A DNA stretch of 36,204 nucleotides from Deltaproteobacteria bacterium (GCA_030262895.1 JAJSZW010000026.1:1-36204), one strand, 5' to 3'; positions 1 to 7,758 are shown, counted from the stretch's first letter. Made by a program: numbers and translations. Notes: a model not told the origin generated them from the letters alone.

Positions 1-317
1 CTCCAACTCATAAAATAGATTGCTTCAAAAATAGAGTAGCATTAGAAATCGAATGGAACAATAAAGACCCGTTTTACGATCGTGATTTGAATAATTTTAG
101 GTTGTTATTTGATCTGCGTGCAATAAGCGTAGGTATAATTATTACACGATGTGATGAACTTCAAGATATATTCAATGACATAAAAAGAGGCAAGTCTTAT
201 GGTGCTTCAACTACACATATGAGTAAATTACTTCCCAGAATTGAAGGAGGTAGTGGTGCAGGTTGTCCTATTGTTGTTTTCGGAATATCAAAATCTCTTT
301 ATGTAGAGGATATTTAA
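1..317 (+). CDS. BglII/BstYI-like type II restriction endonuclease, C-terminal part (5' end outside window)
   Basis: The frame is open from base 3 and ends at the TAA at 315-317, giving about 104 residues of a C-terminus. Visible motifs are VALEIEWNNKD, DRDLNNFRLL, VGIIITR and YGASTTHMSKLLPR followed by a Gly-rich GGSGAGCP segment. I recognise this order from the BglII/BstYI endonuclease family, whose acidic active-site residues sit in the LEIEWNNKD strand. The family cuts AGATCT or RGATCY, so a GATC-core target is plausible but not shown by the sequence. The gene ends 2 nt before the MT-A70 methylase start and is followed by a second methylase, forming a restriction-modification operon. The N-terminus is missing only because the window starts here. 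Confidence 0.8.
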   Translation, partial: PTHKIDCFKNRVALEIEWNNKDPFYDRDLNNFRLLFDLRAISVGIIITRCDELQDIFNDIKRGKSYGASTTHMSKLLPRIEGGSGAGCPIVVFGISKSLYVEDI

Positions 318-319
318 TT

Positions 320-970
320 ATGAATGTGTCAGATAATTTATTAAATTTTATTGGCAAAAGAAAGTTTTCTACAATACTTGCGGATCCACCTTGGCAGTTT
401 CAGAACCGTACAGGTAAAATGGCCCCAGAACTTAAACGGTTGTCACGTTATTTAACAATGAAGTTACAAGAAATAAAAGACCTGCCTGTAGAGGCAATTG
501 CTGAAGAAAGAGCTTATCTTTATTTGTGGATTCCAAATGCACTTTTGGCAGAAGGTATGCAAGTAATGGAAAACTGGGGCTTTAAGTATAAAACGAACCT
601 GATCTGGTATAAAATTAGGAAGGATGGTGGCCCTGATAGACGGGGGGTTGGATTTTATTTCAGGAATGTGACGGAAATGATTTTATTTGGTGTTCGTGGA
701 AAAAATATTAGAACTTTACAACCAGGAAGAAGTCAGGAAAATATTATATCATCACGCAAAAGAGAACATAGCAGGAAACCAGATGAACAGTACGATATAA
801 TTGAATCTTGCAGTTGGGGTCCATATTTAGAGCTTTTTGGAAGAGGGACAAGAAAAGGATGGATTACTTGGGGTAATCAATCTGAAGAATATACCCCAGA
901 TTGGGCAACATATTCAAATCACTCTCAAACAGAAAAAGTCATTCCGTTTAATAAAGTTAAAGTTGGGTAA
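320..970 (+). CDS. MT-A70 family DNA N6-adenine methyltransferase
   Basis: This 216-residue protein would transfer a methyl group from S-adenosylmethionine to adenine N6. The catalytic DPPW motif is at residues 22-25 (ILADPPWQF), followed by the family's LYLWIPNALL, GFKYKTNLIWYK and NVTEMILFGVRG segments and the basic SRKREHSRKP stretch before WGPYLELFGRG. I chose the ATG at 320, two bases after the endonuclease stop. An in-frame upstream ATG at 263 would overlap the endonuclease by more than 50 bases and add residues unlike the family. Tight coupling to a BglII-like nuclease argues for a protective host methylase rather than a phage orphan. Target specificity cannot be read from sequence. 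Confidence 0.85.
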   Translation: MNVSDNLLNFIGKRKFSTILADPPWQFQNRTGKMAPELKRLSRYLTMKLQEIKDLPVEAIAEERAYLYLWIPNALLAEGMQVMENWGFKYKTNLIWYKIRKDGGPDRRGVGFYFRNVTEMILFGVRGKNIRTLQPGRSQENIISSRKREHSRKPDEQYDIIESCSWGPYLELFGRGTRKGWITWGNQSEEYTPDWATYSNHSQTEKVIPFNKVKVG

Positions 971-1041
971 AATATAACAAGAAGGTTTTAAAACGGGGAA
1001 GCAACTATCTACGATTTTTGCAAATGCTATAACAATGTTTT

Positions 1042-1911
1042 ATGAGATATTATATTGCTAATAATTTAAACATATTTGATTTTGATCAACGGTTTGAAGT
1101 TGCTGAAAGCAGTATCGAACCATTTTATTATGATGTTGCAAATAAAATTAAATTATATAATTTAGACACCTTCTCGTTTTTTCCATATATACCAGATAAT
1201 TGTGTCGATCTGATCTTTGCAGATCCGCCTTATTTTTTATCATCCGGTGGTATAACATGTAGCAGTGGAAAAAGGGTATGTGTAGATAAAGGGAAGTGGG
1301 ATAAATCACGTAATATTAAATCTGTTCATAGTTTCAACAAGAAATTGTTGATAGAAAGCAAGCGAATTTTAAAAGCAAATGGATCAATATGGGTTTGTGG
1401 AACATTTCATAATATTTTCTCAATTGGATTTGCCTTGCAGGAGTTAGACTTTAAAATATTAAACAATATCGTATGGGAAAAGCAAGACCCTCCTCCAAAT
1501 TTAACCAAAAAGTATTTCACTCATGCATCTGAACATATTATTTGGGCATCAAAAACAAAATATTCAAAACATACTTTTAATTATGATATGCTCAAAACTT
1601 TTTCAAACGAGGAACCAATGAAATCTGTATGGAGAGATATCTGGAAAATGTCATCAGCCAATAATTCTGAAAAAATTTTTGGGAAACATCCAACACAAAA
1701 GCCGGAAGAAGTTGTTCAAAGAGCTATAATAGCATCCAGTAATATCAACGATTTAGTATTCGATCCCTTTTGTGGGAGTGGCACGACGGGAGTTGTATGT
1801 AAAAGACTAAATCGAAAATTTGTTGGTATTGATAATAATATAGAGTATTTGAATATAGCCAAAAAAAGATTAACGGCGACAAACAACGACGTTAAACATA
1901 CTTCGTTTTAG
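1042..1911 (+). CDS. DpnA-like (M2.DpnII-type) site-specific DNA adenine methyltransferase
   Basis: This is a 289-residue beta-class amino-methyltransferase with catalytic DPPY at residues 61-64 (FADPPYFLSSGG) near the N-terminus and the SAM-binding FDPFCGSGTTG near residues 240-250. Between them are VDKGKWDKS, GSIWVCGTFHNI, ILNNIVWEKQDPPPN, YFTHASEHIIWA and GKHPTQKPEEV. This order closely follows DpnA, the second methylase of DpnII systems, which modifies adenine in GATC on single- and double-stranded DNA. That would suit a BglII/BstYI-like partner whose targets contain GATC. It lies 71 bases after the MT-A70 gene on the same strand. No strong ribosome-binding site precedes the ATG, so a slightly later start is possible. 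Confidence 0.85.
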   Translation: MRYYIANNLNIFDFDQRFEVAESSIEPFYYDVANKIKLYNLDTFSFFPYIPDNCVDLIFADPPYFLSSGGITCSSGKRVCVDKGKWDKSRNIKSVHSFNKKLLIESKRILKANGSIWVCGTFHNIFSIGFALQELDFKILNNIVWEKQDPPPNLTKKYFTHASEHIIWASKTKYSKHTFNYDMLKTFSNEEPMKSVWRDIWKMSSANNSEKIFGKHPTQKPEEVVQRAIIASSNINDLVFDPFCGSGTTGVVCKRLNRKFVGIDNNIEYLNIAKKRLTATNNDVKHTSF

Positions 1912-1979
1912 AGTATTTTAATTGTTGGTTAGCTGCCCTTAAACTTCATACTCATGTTGGTGGCTATGATCACAGAAGA

Positions 1980-2225
1980 ATGGCCAGCATGGCTGAAAGC
2001 AATGCAAAAATGCAAAATGGATCAATTGGTGAAGCGCGGACCCGGGCATTCCTAATCGACCGCTTTTGGGTTCTCGAAAGAAGTGTCGATATTGATGGTG
2101 CCGATTTTATCATTCAGAGGTGCATCACGTCCGCAAATCTACTGGACAAAAGGCCTCCCCGGTTCGGAGTAGTCTATGCTAAATTCTTTGCTGGTCCGAA
2201 AACTTCGCATCATATATACAAACAG
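1980..2225 (+). pseudogene. N-terminal remnant of a DUF4365-like (PD-(D/E)XK-fold) protein
   Basis: The reading frame begins MASMAESNAKMQNGSIGEA and contains RFWVLERSVDIDGADFIIQR and GVVYAKFFAGPKTSHHIYK. I recognise the beginning of DUF4365-like proteins, whose DGADF...VQVK strands form a PD-(D/E)XK-type core. The usual Q-x-K is here Y-A-K, a likely loss of an active-site residue. After about residue 82 the frame no longer resembles the family and stops at 2330, while a different gene's C-terminus continues in another frame. This reads as a truncated gene joined to a second truncated gene by deletion. There is no convincing ribosome-binding site. Confidence 0.6.
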
Positions 2226-2488
2226 TACCTTTGTTTGCTCCCAAAGTACTTGCCAAAATGGATAAGAAAGACAAAATACGGGCCTGCTACCAGCACGCCT
2301 GCTTGCGATATGTTTCAAATAATCAGATGACTAATGTTTCATTACGTAAGCGATTTTCTATTGAAGACAAGAATTACTCCGTGGCATCACGGATTATCGC
2401 CGACACCATGAATGCCGGTTTGGTGAAACCCCACGATCCGGAAAGCACTTCTCGTAAGCACGCGAAATATGTACCGTTCTGGGCATGA
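2222..2488 (+). pseudogene. C-terminal remnant of an AlbA_2 (Schlafen-like) ATP-binding/regulator protein
   Basis: The frame reads VPLFAPKVLAKMDKKDKIRA, then CYQHACLRYVSNNQMTN, a winged-helix-like SLRKRFSIEDKNYSVASRII segment, and ends SRKHAKYVPFWA. This is the characteristic C-terminal tail (ASRII...GL(I/V)K...KYVPFWA) of the large family annotated as AlbA_2 domain or RecG-like DNA-binding proteins. The N-terminal AlbA_2 and ATPase regions are absent, so only about the last 85 residues remain. It is abutted on the left by a DUF4365-like N-terminal stump in a different frame, marking a deletion junction near 2222-2231. Confidence 0.65.
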
Positions 2489-2694
2489 TTGTATATTATG
2501 CTCGTGTGGAGCTCATTTTGATGGTGATTGAGATTGTAAGGGCAAAATGGTGGAAATGGAAAGGATGGGAGTTTGCTGAGGCGTAAGTCTATCACTTATG
2601 TATTTTATGTGATCATCTTTGTGACCGAGAGGTGCTGGCACACAAAAATATATTTTAAATCAATTAGTTACTTATGTGATGGTTATGTGACAGA
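2489..2694. other. intergenic stretch with no recognised gene
   Basis: No frame here resembles a known family and I see no RNA gene. A short in-frame run ending AKWWKWKGWEFAEA (stop near 2586) is Trp-rich and may be a decayed C-terminus, but I cannot name it. Composition is like the neighbouring remnants, which suggests degraded accessory DNA between the restriction locus and truA. Confidence 0.4.
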
Positions 2695-2811
2695 GTGGCA
2701 AAAAAGAGAAACGAGCTGATGGGCAATATCGCAGATGAAATTTTTATCGCACATGCCGCAAAAGGCGGCAAAAATAAAACAAAAAACGCTGCTCAAATAA
2801 CAGGTGATTAA
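2695..2811 (+). CDS. possible 38-residue small protein or gene remnant
   Basis: A GTG-initiated frame gives 38 residues, with internal ANELM-like start MGNIADEIFIAHAAKGGKNK and a lysine-rich tail ending AAQITGD. It is not recognised. The N-terminal two thirds look protein-like (amphipathic IADEIFIAHAAKGG), but no clear Shine-Dalgarno precedes the GTG. It is followed by a hairpin plus T-rich tract at 2829-2854. It could be a small gene, the tail of a decayed gene, or chance. Confidence 0.2.
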   Translation: MAKKRNELMGNIADEIFIAHAAKGGKNKTKNAAQITGD

Positions 2812-2828
2812 CAACCGATTTATATGAA

Positions 2829-2854
2829 ACACTCCGCAGGGAGTTTTGTTTTTA
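2829..2854 (+). terminator. Rho-independent terminator-like hairpin upstream of truA
   Basis: The stem ACTCC/GGAGT (2831-2835 and 2840-2844) encloses GCAG and is followed by TTTGTTTTTAT. It lies 30 bases before the truA start, so it would end transcription arriving from the remnant region. The stem is short (5 bp), hence modest confidence. Confidence 0.45.
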
Positions 2855-2883
2855 TAAAAAAGCAACTGGCAAAATAATTTGAT

Positions 2884-3624
2884 ATGCCTAAAAACTTTAA
2901 ATTAATAATAGAATATGACGGCGATTCCTATCATGGCTGGCAGAGGCAGAAAAATCTGCGTACGATCCAGGGAGAAATTGAAAAAGCTTTAATGAAAATG
3001 ACAGGCAATAAAGTTAGCCTGACAGGCTCAGGCAGAACTGACGCCGGAGTCCACGCTTTTGGTCAAGTAGCCGGCTTTCATTGCGATACAAATTTGTTGC
3101 CGGAAGAATTCTATAGAGGGTTAAACAGCCTCCTGACGGATGATATTATTATAAAGGAATGCAAGGCGGTTGATGAAAAATTCCATGCCCGATATGATGT
3201 AAAAAGCAAAATTTACAGCTACCGGATATTAAATTGCCATACACCTGCTGCTATTGGCAGGCAGTATGCATGGTTTATACGCAAAAAGCTTGATCTTAAT
3301 GCGATGGAATCCGCTGTATCACACATTATAGGCGCACATGATTTCAAGGCATTTGAAGGAACGGGAAGCCCAAGGTCACATACAATAAGAAATATTATTG
3401 ATGCAAAGATTAAGGAAAAAAATGATCAATATCTTTACTTTGAAATAGAAGCGAATGGTTTTTTAAAGCATATGGTGCGCAATATTGTTGGTACTCTTGT
3501 AGATGTAGGGCTTCGCAAAATCACACCTGACGACTTCAAGCAAATACTTCTTTCCATGGACCGAAATAAAGCCGGAGCTACAGCGCCTCCGCACGGTCTG
3601 TTTTTACTGCATGTTAAATATTAA
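2884..3624 (+). CDS. truA: tRNA pseudouridine(38-40) synthase TruA
   Basis: This 246-residue protein isomerises uridines 38-40 in the anticodon arm of tRNAs. Family landmarks are the N-terminal LIIEYDGDSYHGWQRQ, the catalytic GSGRTDAGVHAFGQVA with Asp53, ARYDVKSKIYSYRI, HDFKAF and the C-terminal NGFLKHMVRNIVGTL. Length matches the family (about 245-265). It begins with ATG at 2884 after a terminator-like hairpin and stands alone on the plus strand, convergent with the CLC gene. The two genes are separated only by an inverted-repeat element. Confidence 0.97.
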   Translation: MPKNFKLIIEYDGDSYHGWQRQKNLRTIQGEIEKALMKMTGNKVSLTGSGRTDAGVHAFGQVAGFHCDTNLLPEEFYRGLNSLLTDDIIIKECKAVDEKFHARYDVKSKIYSYRILNCHTPAAIGRQYAWFIRKKLDLNAMESAVSHIIGAHDFKAFEGTGSPRSHTIRNIIDAKIKEKNDQYLYFEIEANGFLKHMVRNIVGTLVDVGLRKITPDDFKQILLSMDRNKAGATAPPHGLFLLHVKY

Positions 3625-3629
3625 GTAAG

Positions 3630-3735
3630 CGTTCACGGAACATTGAAATTAGAAATTGGAAATTTGGCCTTCATGCTTTTGTACTGTTCTTCCAAATTTC
3701 TACTTTCCAATTTCAAGTTTCAAGCCGTGAACGGC
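3630..3735. repeat. heptad-unit inverted repeat between truA and CLC gene
   Basis: The outer arms GTTCACGG (3631-3638) and CCGTGAAC (3725-3732) enclose inner arms of tandem 7-nt units: GAAATTA, GAAATTG, GAAATTT on the left, and TTGAAAC, TTGAAAT, TGGAAAG, TAGAAAT in the reverse complement of the right arm. The element fills the whole gap between the convergent genes, and its right edge contains the TAG stop of the CLC gene (3735-3737). It would fold in RNA of either strand and may serve as a bidirectional terminator. Confidence 0.8.
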
Positions 3736-5567
3736 TACCTATTTTTTTTCGCCTTATTCTTTATCTTCTGTACCTGCTGATTGTAAAAAGATATTACTTC
3801 TCTCCTGTTCAGCATTCCGACAAGAATACCATGGTCATCATCTTTAACTACAGGAAGGCTGTCTATATTTTTTATGGTAAACTTTCTAAGTACGGAGTTA
3901 AGATCTTCTGAGGCTGTAGCTACAATTATATCAGGTGTAGCAATATCCTGCATTACAACAAGCTGTTCGATCTCCTGCGAAAAGAGTACTTCTCTGATAT
4001 CAGTACTGGAAAACATTCCGACAAGTCTTTCATGTTGGTCCATAACAGGGAAATAATGCTGCTTTGTTTTTGAAAAAAACTCCTTAAAATCCCAAAAAGG
4101 CATGTCCTGAGGGATCAGGGTTACCTTTTTCACGAGGTGCATTAAATCCTTCACCTTAATTGTTTGCAAAATATCTACAAAAAAATCTCCTGTATGTGCC
4201 GGAGAATCTATCTTGCTTTTTACCTGCTTTTCATAAATAGTCCATTTCTGAGCTGCAAGGTAAGACACAGAACAAACGAGAAGACTCGGCAAAAGCAAAT
4301 GATAAGAATTGGTCATTTCGCTTACAAATATAATGGTTGAAATAGGAGTATTTGAAACAGCCGTAAAAAAGCCGGCCATACCTACAATTACAAAGGCTCC
4401 GGGCTGAGTTACGACCCCCGGTATAATTTGATTGAAAACTTTTCCAACCACACCGCCTACTGCTCCACCGATTACAATCGAAGGCCCGAAAACACCCCCA
4501 CTCCCTCCGGAACCAATAGAAAATGATGTTGTTAAAATTTTGCCGACTGCAAGAAAGAGCAAAAAAGGTATCGTCAGCTCATTATAAATCGCTTTCTGAG
4601 CAAAACCGTATCCAAAAGCCAGGGTTTGAGGCAAAAAGAAACCTATTATGCCTGTACAGAGTCCACCGATAGCCGGCTTTATGTGGTTTGGAATATTTAA
4701 TGATTTAAAAAATCTGGTTACGCTGTAAAATGATTTAATATAAAAAACACCTACACTTACAAGAATCAAAGCAAGAACGATATAAGGTCCTAATTCCAGC
4801 GGATTGCGGAATTTAAAATCCGGCGACTCAAACAGAGACCCCCAGCCGAAAACCAGGCAAAACACGCAATAGGCAACAACAGAAGAAATCCCCGCAGGTA
4901 TAATAACTTCGGACTCAAATTCAGGATCTCTGTATAGGACTTCGGCAGCAAAAAGTGCTCCTGCCAGAGGAGCCCTGAAAATACTTCCTACACCGGCACC
5001 CACGCCGGCAGCCATCATTATCCTGCGCTCTCTGTCGGAAAGCTTTAACTTTGTCGCAAGAAATGAACCAAATCCCGCCCCAATTTGAGCTATAGGACCC
5101 TCCCTGCCTCCTGAACCTCCTGTTGTAAGAGTGATGGCCGAAGCTATGGTTTTTATAATTGGAACCCTGCCTCGCATAAAGCCGCCTTTTCTATGATATG
5201 AATCAATGGCGGCATCTGTTCCATGTCCTTCTGCTTCCGGTGCAAATGAATATACAAGCCAGCCGCTCAGAATTCCTCCAAAAGCAGGAAGAAAAAGCAG
5301 AATCCATCTATTAAAGGGGGTCGTTGTTGGTGGCAGAGGATTATGCTCACCGACAGGGAACGGAGGTCTATAGCCAGCTATAAAATCCATAAAGTAATGA
5401 ATTCCAAGCTGGCATAGATAATGAAAAACAACTGAGCCGAGGCCGGCAATAACGCCAATTGCTATAAAATAAAGAGTCCACTTGCCGGCAAGAGCTATGC
5501 TGACGGATCTTTCTCTGCCGGTAACGGACTGTAAGATTTTTTTAAATTGATTAATAAATATAGCCAT
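3735..5567 (-). CDS. CLC-family chloride channel/transporter with C-terminal CBS pair
   Basis: This is a 610-residue inner-membrane protein. The CLC core has the selectivity-filter variant GHGTDAA (about 114-120), the gating-glutamate motif GREGP (Glu156), PLAGALFAAEV (200-210) and GSGGSGGVFGPSIVIGG. Two CBS domains follow (about 470-600), with VGMFSSTDIREVL and VGMLNRREVISF. The residue after Glu209, where H+-coupled exchangers usually carry the internal proton glutamate, is Val210, as in channel-type CLCs. Transport mode is therefore uncertain. It follows the aminotransferase gene by 16 bases on the same strand, suggesting co-transcription. Its stop codon lies in the edge of an inverted repeat. 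Confidence 0.92.
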   Translation of the reverse strand: MAIFINQFKKILQSVTGRERSVSIALAGKWTLYFIAIGVIAGLGSVVFHYLCQLGIHYFMDFIAGYRPPFPVGEHNPLPPTTTPFNRWILLFLPAFGGILSGWLVYSFAPEAEGHGTDAAIDSYHRKGGFMRGRVPIIKTIASAITLTTGGSGGREGPIAQIGAGFGSFLATKLKLSDRERRIMMAAGVGAGVGSIFRAPLAGALFAAEVLYRDPEFESEVIIPAGISSVVAYCVFCLVFGWGSLFESPDFKFRNPLELGPYIVLALILVSVGVFYIKSFYSVTRFFKSLNIPNHIKPAIGGLCTGIIGFFLPQTLAFGYGFAQKAIYNELTIPFLLFLAVGKILTTSFSIGSGGSGGVFGPSIVIGGAVGGVVGKVFNQIIPGVVTQPGAFVIVGMAGFFTAVSNTPISTIIFVSEMTNSYHLLLPSLLVCSVSYLAAQKWTIYEKQVKSKIDSPAHTGDFFVDILQTIKVKDLMHLVKKVTLIPQDMPFWDFKEFFSKTKQHYFPVMDQHERLVGMFSSTDIREVLFSQEIEQLVVMQDIATPDIIVATASEDLNSVLRKFTIKNIDSLPVVKDDDHGILVGMLNRREVISFYNQQVQKIKNKAKKNR

Positions 5568-5580
5568 TTTGTGACAGGGA

Positions 5581-5604
5581 TCCCTAACCCCCGACCCCTG
5601 CCCT
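5581..5604. repeat. single-arm 7-nt repeat at the aminotransferase stop codon
   Basis: Read on the plus strand this is CCCTAAC, CCCCGAC, CCCTGCC, a 7-nt periodic run. It encodes the last residues (AGVGG) and the stop codon of the aminotransferase on the minus strand. The same unit family (CAGGGGT, CGGGGTC) recurs upstream of that gene at 6941-7007, so the gene is flanked by related arrays. Confidence 0.6.
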
Positions 5605-6906
5605 TAAATCTTCAATCCCTTTTAATATGATATCGAACAACTCAGGGACATCGTCCTCTTCCAGGCATGAAAAGGCTATTCTTAAATTGGATTCTCCCAT
5701 GGAAATAAGCCCGACTCCGTATTTTTCCAGAAGATGAAGCCTGAGCTTTTCAGCATCAACCCGCTTTAGTCTGATACACATAAAGTACCCTGAATTAAAC
5801 GGATAAACATCCCAGGCGTCTTTGTATCTGGAATCCGAAAGGACTTCTTTAACTCGCATTGCTCTATTTTTAAGTATTTCGAACTTCTCTATCTTCTCTT
5901 CAGGATATTTTACATGCTGCATAGACTTTAATATTATAGTCTGGCCCAGATGTGATGCATTGGATATGGAGCCTCTTATACCTCCGGCAGTTTTTCTTTC
6001 AAGAGCATCATAAATATTTGCGGGATCATCTTCAGTTTGACATCCGTACGTAATAAAACCTACTCTCAAGCCCCACACGAAGTTCTCTTTTGTTGCGCCA
6101 TCAAGCTTTACAGCGAGAAGCCTGGGGTGCAGCCCATTAAGACGTGCAAATATAGATTCTTTTAATATCCCTTCTTCGTAAAAGAGTCCGAAATAAGCAT
6201 CATCAGACACAGCGATTATGTTTGTTCCCCCTTCTGCAACATCAATAAGAGTTTTAACTATGCTGTCTGCCTCTTTCTCGGTAAGAGTATATCCGGTAGG
6301 GTTATGCGGAAAATTAAGCAAAACGATGATCTTTTCATGTTTTTTTGCCTCATCCCTTACCTTTTCCTCAAAGGCCTTAAGGTTATATCCACCTTTTTCT
6401 GAAAAAATAGGATATTTGCTGATTCTTGCCATTTTTCTAACATTTAAAATAAGGTTATAGTTTCCCCACATCATGTCAGGTAATATTATAACGTCACCCG
6501 GATCCACCCAGACATCTGCAAATACACTGATGGCATGAGTAATACCGCATGTAACCACAGGCATACTTATGGATTGGCCGGATAGAGAAGGGTTTTTTTC
6601 AAATTGAGATTTCTGCCATATCTTTCTTAAGGCAGGAATACCAAATGATGGAGCATAAGTTAATGACTCTCTGGGACGAATTTCCTTTATCGACGATAAA
6701 ACCGAATCAAAATGCATGGTTCTACCCTGCTCTTTAGCTATACCGATTGTTGCGTTAATCTTATAGGCTTTTTCCTTTGCTTCTGCGCTCTGGCTCAAGA
6801 TGCCTTTTGGGAAAAAAAGATTTTTACCAATTTTAGACAGCATTCCCATTACATAGGGATTCCCTTTATCGATAATATTATTAAGCTGTATCGCAATAGG
6901 ATTCAT
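5584..6906 (-). CDS. PLP-dependent class I/II aminotransferase
   Basis: This 440-residue fold-type I aminotransferase shows SLTYAPSFGIPALRK at the N-terminal substrate loop, NFPHNPTGYTL (about 198-208, PLP-ring contacts), SDDAYFG (234-240), and the Schiff-base lysine in LDGATKENFVWGLRVGF (Lys273, with Arg281 nearby). NLRIAFS near the C-terminus carries the likely carboxylate-binding Arg. The lysine context GATKE differs from the common SxSK, and the protein is longer than typical AspC (about 400). The exact substrate cannot be named. A GGAGG sits 11 bases before the ATG. It is upstream of the CLC gene by 16 bases. The last five residues (AGVGG) come from a 7-nt repeat array and may be a recent extension. 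Confidence 0.88.
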   Translation of the reverse strand: MNPIAIQLNNIIDKGNPYVMGMLSKIGKNLFFPKGILSQSAEAKEKAYKINATIGIAKEQGRTMHFDSVLSSIKEIRPRESLTYAPSFGIPALRKIWQKSQFEKNPSLSGQSISMPVVTCGITHAISVFADVWVDPGDVIILPDMMWGNYNLILNVRKMARISKYPIFSEKGGYNLKAFEEKVRDEAKKHEKIIVLLNFPHNPTGYTLTEKEADSIVKTLIDVAEGGTNIIAVSDDAYFGLFYEEGILKESIFARLNGLHPRLLAVKLDGATKENFVWGLRVGFITYGCQTEDDPANIYDALERKTAGGIRGSISNASHLGQTIILKSMQHVKYPEEKIEKFEILKNRAMRVKEVLSDSRYKDAWDVYPFNSGYFMCIRLKRVDAEKLRLHLLEKYGVGLISMGESNLRIAFSCLEEDDVPELFDIILKGIEDLRAGVGG

Positions 6907-6940
6907 AAATAATAAAACCTCCGAAGCTATCGTCAGTAGC

Positions 6941-7007
6941 CAGGGGTCGGGGTCGGGAAGCAGGGGGCAGGAGAAATTCCTGATCCCTGAACCCTGATCC
7001 CTGAACC
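6941..7007. repeat. heptad-unit inverted repeat upstream of aminotransferase
   Basis: The left arm is G-rich with 7-nt spacing (CAGGGGT, CGGGGTC, then AGGGGGC); the right arm is CCTGATC, CCTGAAC repeated twice. The two arms are roughly complementary around the centre GAGAAATT. It is placed between the aminotransferase start and the PxxKW terminator. Confidence 0.65.
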
Positions 7008-7112
7008 AAAAAAGTTAAAGTGTCACGAGTTTGTATCTGAGAGGTCTTACAGGTTAGACGGGAAAAATGTCAAGGGAAAAGAGCTTTAAAAATCAGGAAG
7101 ATATAAAATAAA

Positions 7113-7152
7113 AAACCCCGCTCTTTAACCTAAGTTGAGTTGAGCGGGGTTT
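7113..7152 (-). terminator. Rho-independent terminator of the PxxKW gene
   Basis: Read on the minus strand, an 11-bp stem AAACCCCGCTC / GAGCGGGGTTT encloses an 18-nt loop and is followed by TTTTTATTTTAT. It begins about 20 bases after the PxxKW stop codon, so it most likely ends that transcript. Confidence 0.85.
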
Positions 7153-7173
7153 ATCTGTAGATAGAAAGCAACA

Positions 7174-7452
7174 TTATCTGTTGCTTCTCTTGGATGCCTT
7201 TAATGGATTAAGCTTTGCTTTTGTACCATTTGATGCTGCGGAAACATGAGAAGCAAAGTTACAGTCCCCATTTTTCCATTTTAAAGATGGATCCGGAGAT
7301 ACAGTACAGTACCATCCGGATGAAAATTCAGTACTGCGGTTACAGCCTTTACATTTCTCATCGATCTCATGGCAAATCCCGCTATTGTAATTACATCCCT
7401 TTGCAGTCATAAATGGGCAATTCATACCTTCTCTAACAGTTGAACAAACCAA
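7174..7452 (-). CDS. PxxKW family cysteine-rich protein
   Basis: This 92-residue protein has eight cysteines, including VCSTVREGMNCPFM, GCNYNSGICHEI, CKGCNRS and GWYC, followed by SPDPSLKWKNGDCNFASHV containing the PxxKW signature (Pro-Ser-Leu-Lys-Trp). The family is known mainly from Desulfobacterota; its function is not established, though the Cys pattern suggests metal or Fe-S binding. I place the start at the TTG at 7452, because a perfect AAGGAGG lies 7 bases upstream and the protein then begins MVCSTVREG like relatives. A longer TTG start at 7494 would place the ribosome-binding site inside the coding region. It has its own promoter, leader hairpin and downstream terminator, so it is a monocistronic unit. 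Confidence 0.85.
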   Translation of the reverse strand: MVCSTVREGMNCPFMTAKGCNYNSGICHEIDEKCKGCNRSTEFSSGWYCTVSPDPSLKWKNGDCNFASHVSAASNGTKAKLNPLKASKRSNR

Positions 7453-7492
7453 TTTAACCCCCTCCTTTTTTACCTTGAACCTTATAAAATCC

Positions 7493-7530
7493 AAAAAAAA
7501 AGCCTCAGGAACATTAAGGGTTCCCCGGCT
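7493..7530 (-). terminator. terminator-like attenuator in the leader of the PxxKW gene
   Basis: On the minus strand, AGCC and GGCT (7527-7530 / 7501-7504) and GGAAC / GTTCC form a two-part stem with a small internal loop, immediately followed by eight or nine T residues. It lies between the predicted promoter (7564-7592) and the ribosome-binding site (7460-7466), so it would stop transcription about 30-65 nt into the leader unless relieved. No competing antiterminator stem was identified by eye. Confidence 0.6.
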
Positions 7531-7563
7531 TTCAAGAAATACTCTTCAGAAAAGCAGGCAAAG

Positions 7564-7592
7564 TATATAATCAACTAAAAATTGATTGTCAA
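7564..7592 (-). promoter_or_regulatory. sigma-70-type promoter for the PxxKW gene
   Basis: The minus strand reads TTGACA (7592-7587), a 17-nt spacer, then TATATA (7569-7564). A perfect -35 box, ideal spacing and good -10 box point toward the PxxKW gene about 110 bases downstream. The spacer is AT-rich and contains a repeated CAATTTTTAGTTGA-like motif. Confidence 0.65.
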
Positions 7593-7758
7593 CTAAAATT
7601 GACCGTGTAAAAATTGACAGCGCCATCGAACAGAATAATTCAAAAAGCGGTCTCCGGTGGGAAAATTTGTGATTTGACCCTGGATTGTGCGCATGATATT
7701 GAAATTTTATAATTAAAATCGTCCAAGGATGAATTGCATTCTGTATGGACATTACTTA

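Noticed and set aside
2683..2865. 60-residue minus-strand frame upstream of truA
   Set aside because: Cys/Phe-rich, spans the terminator hairpin and is opposite a more protein-like plus-strand frame.
7546..7752. 68-residue minus-strand frame
   Set aside because: It overlaps the predicted promoter region, has no ribosome-binding site and no protein-like pattern.
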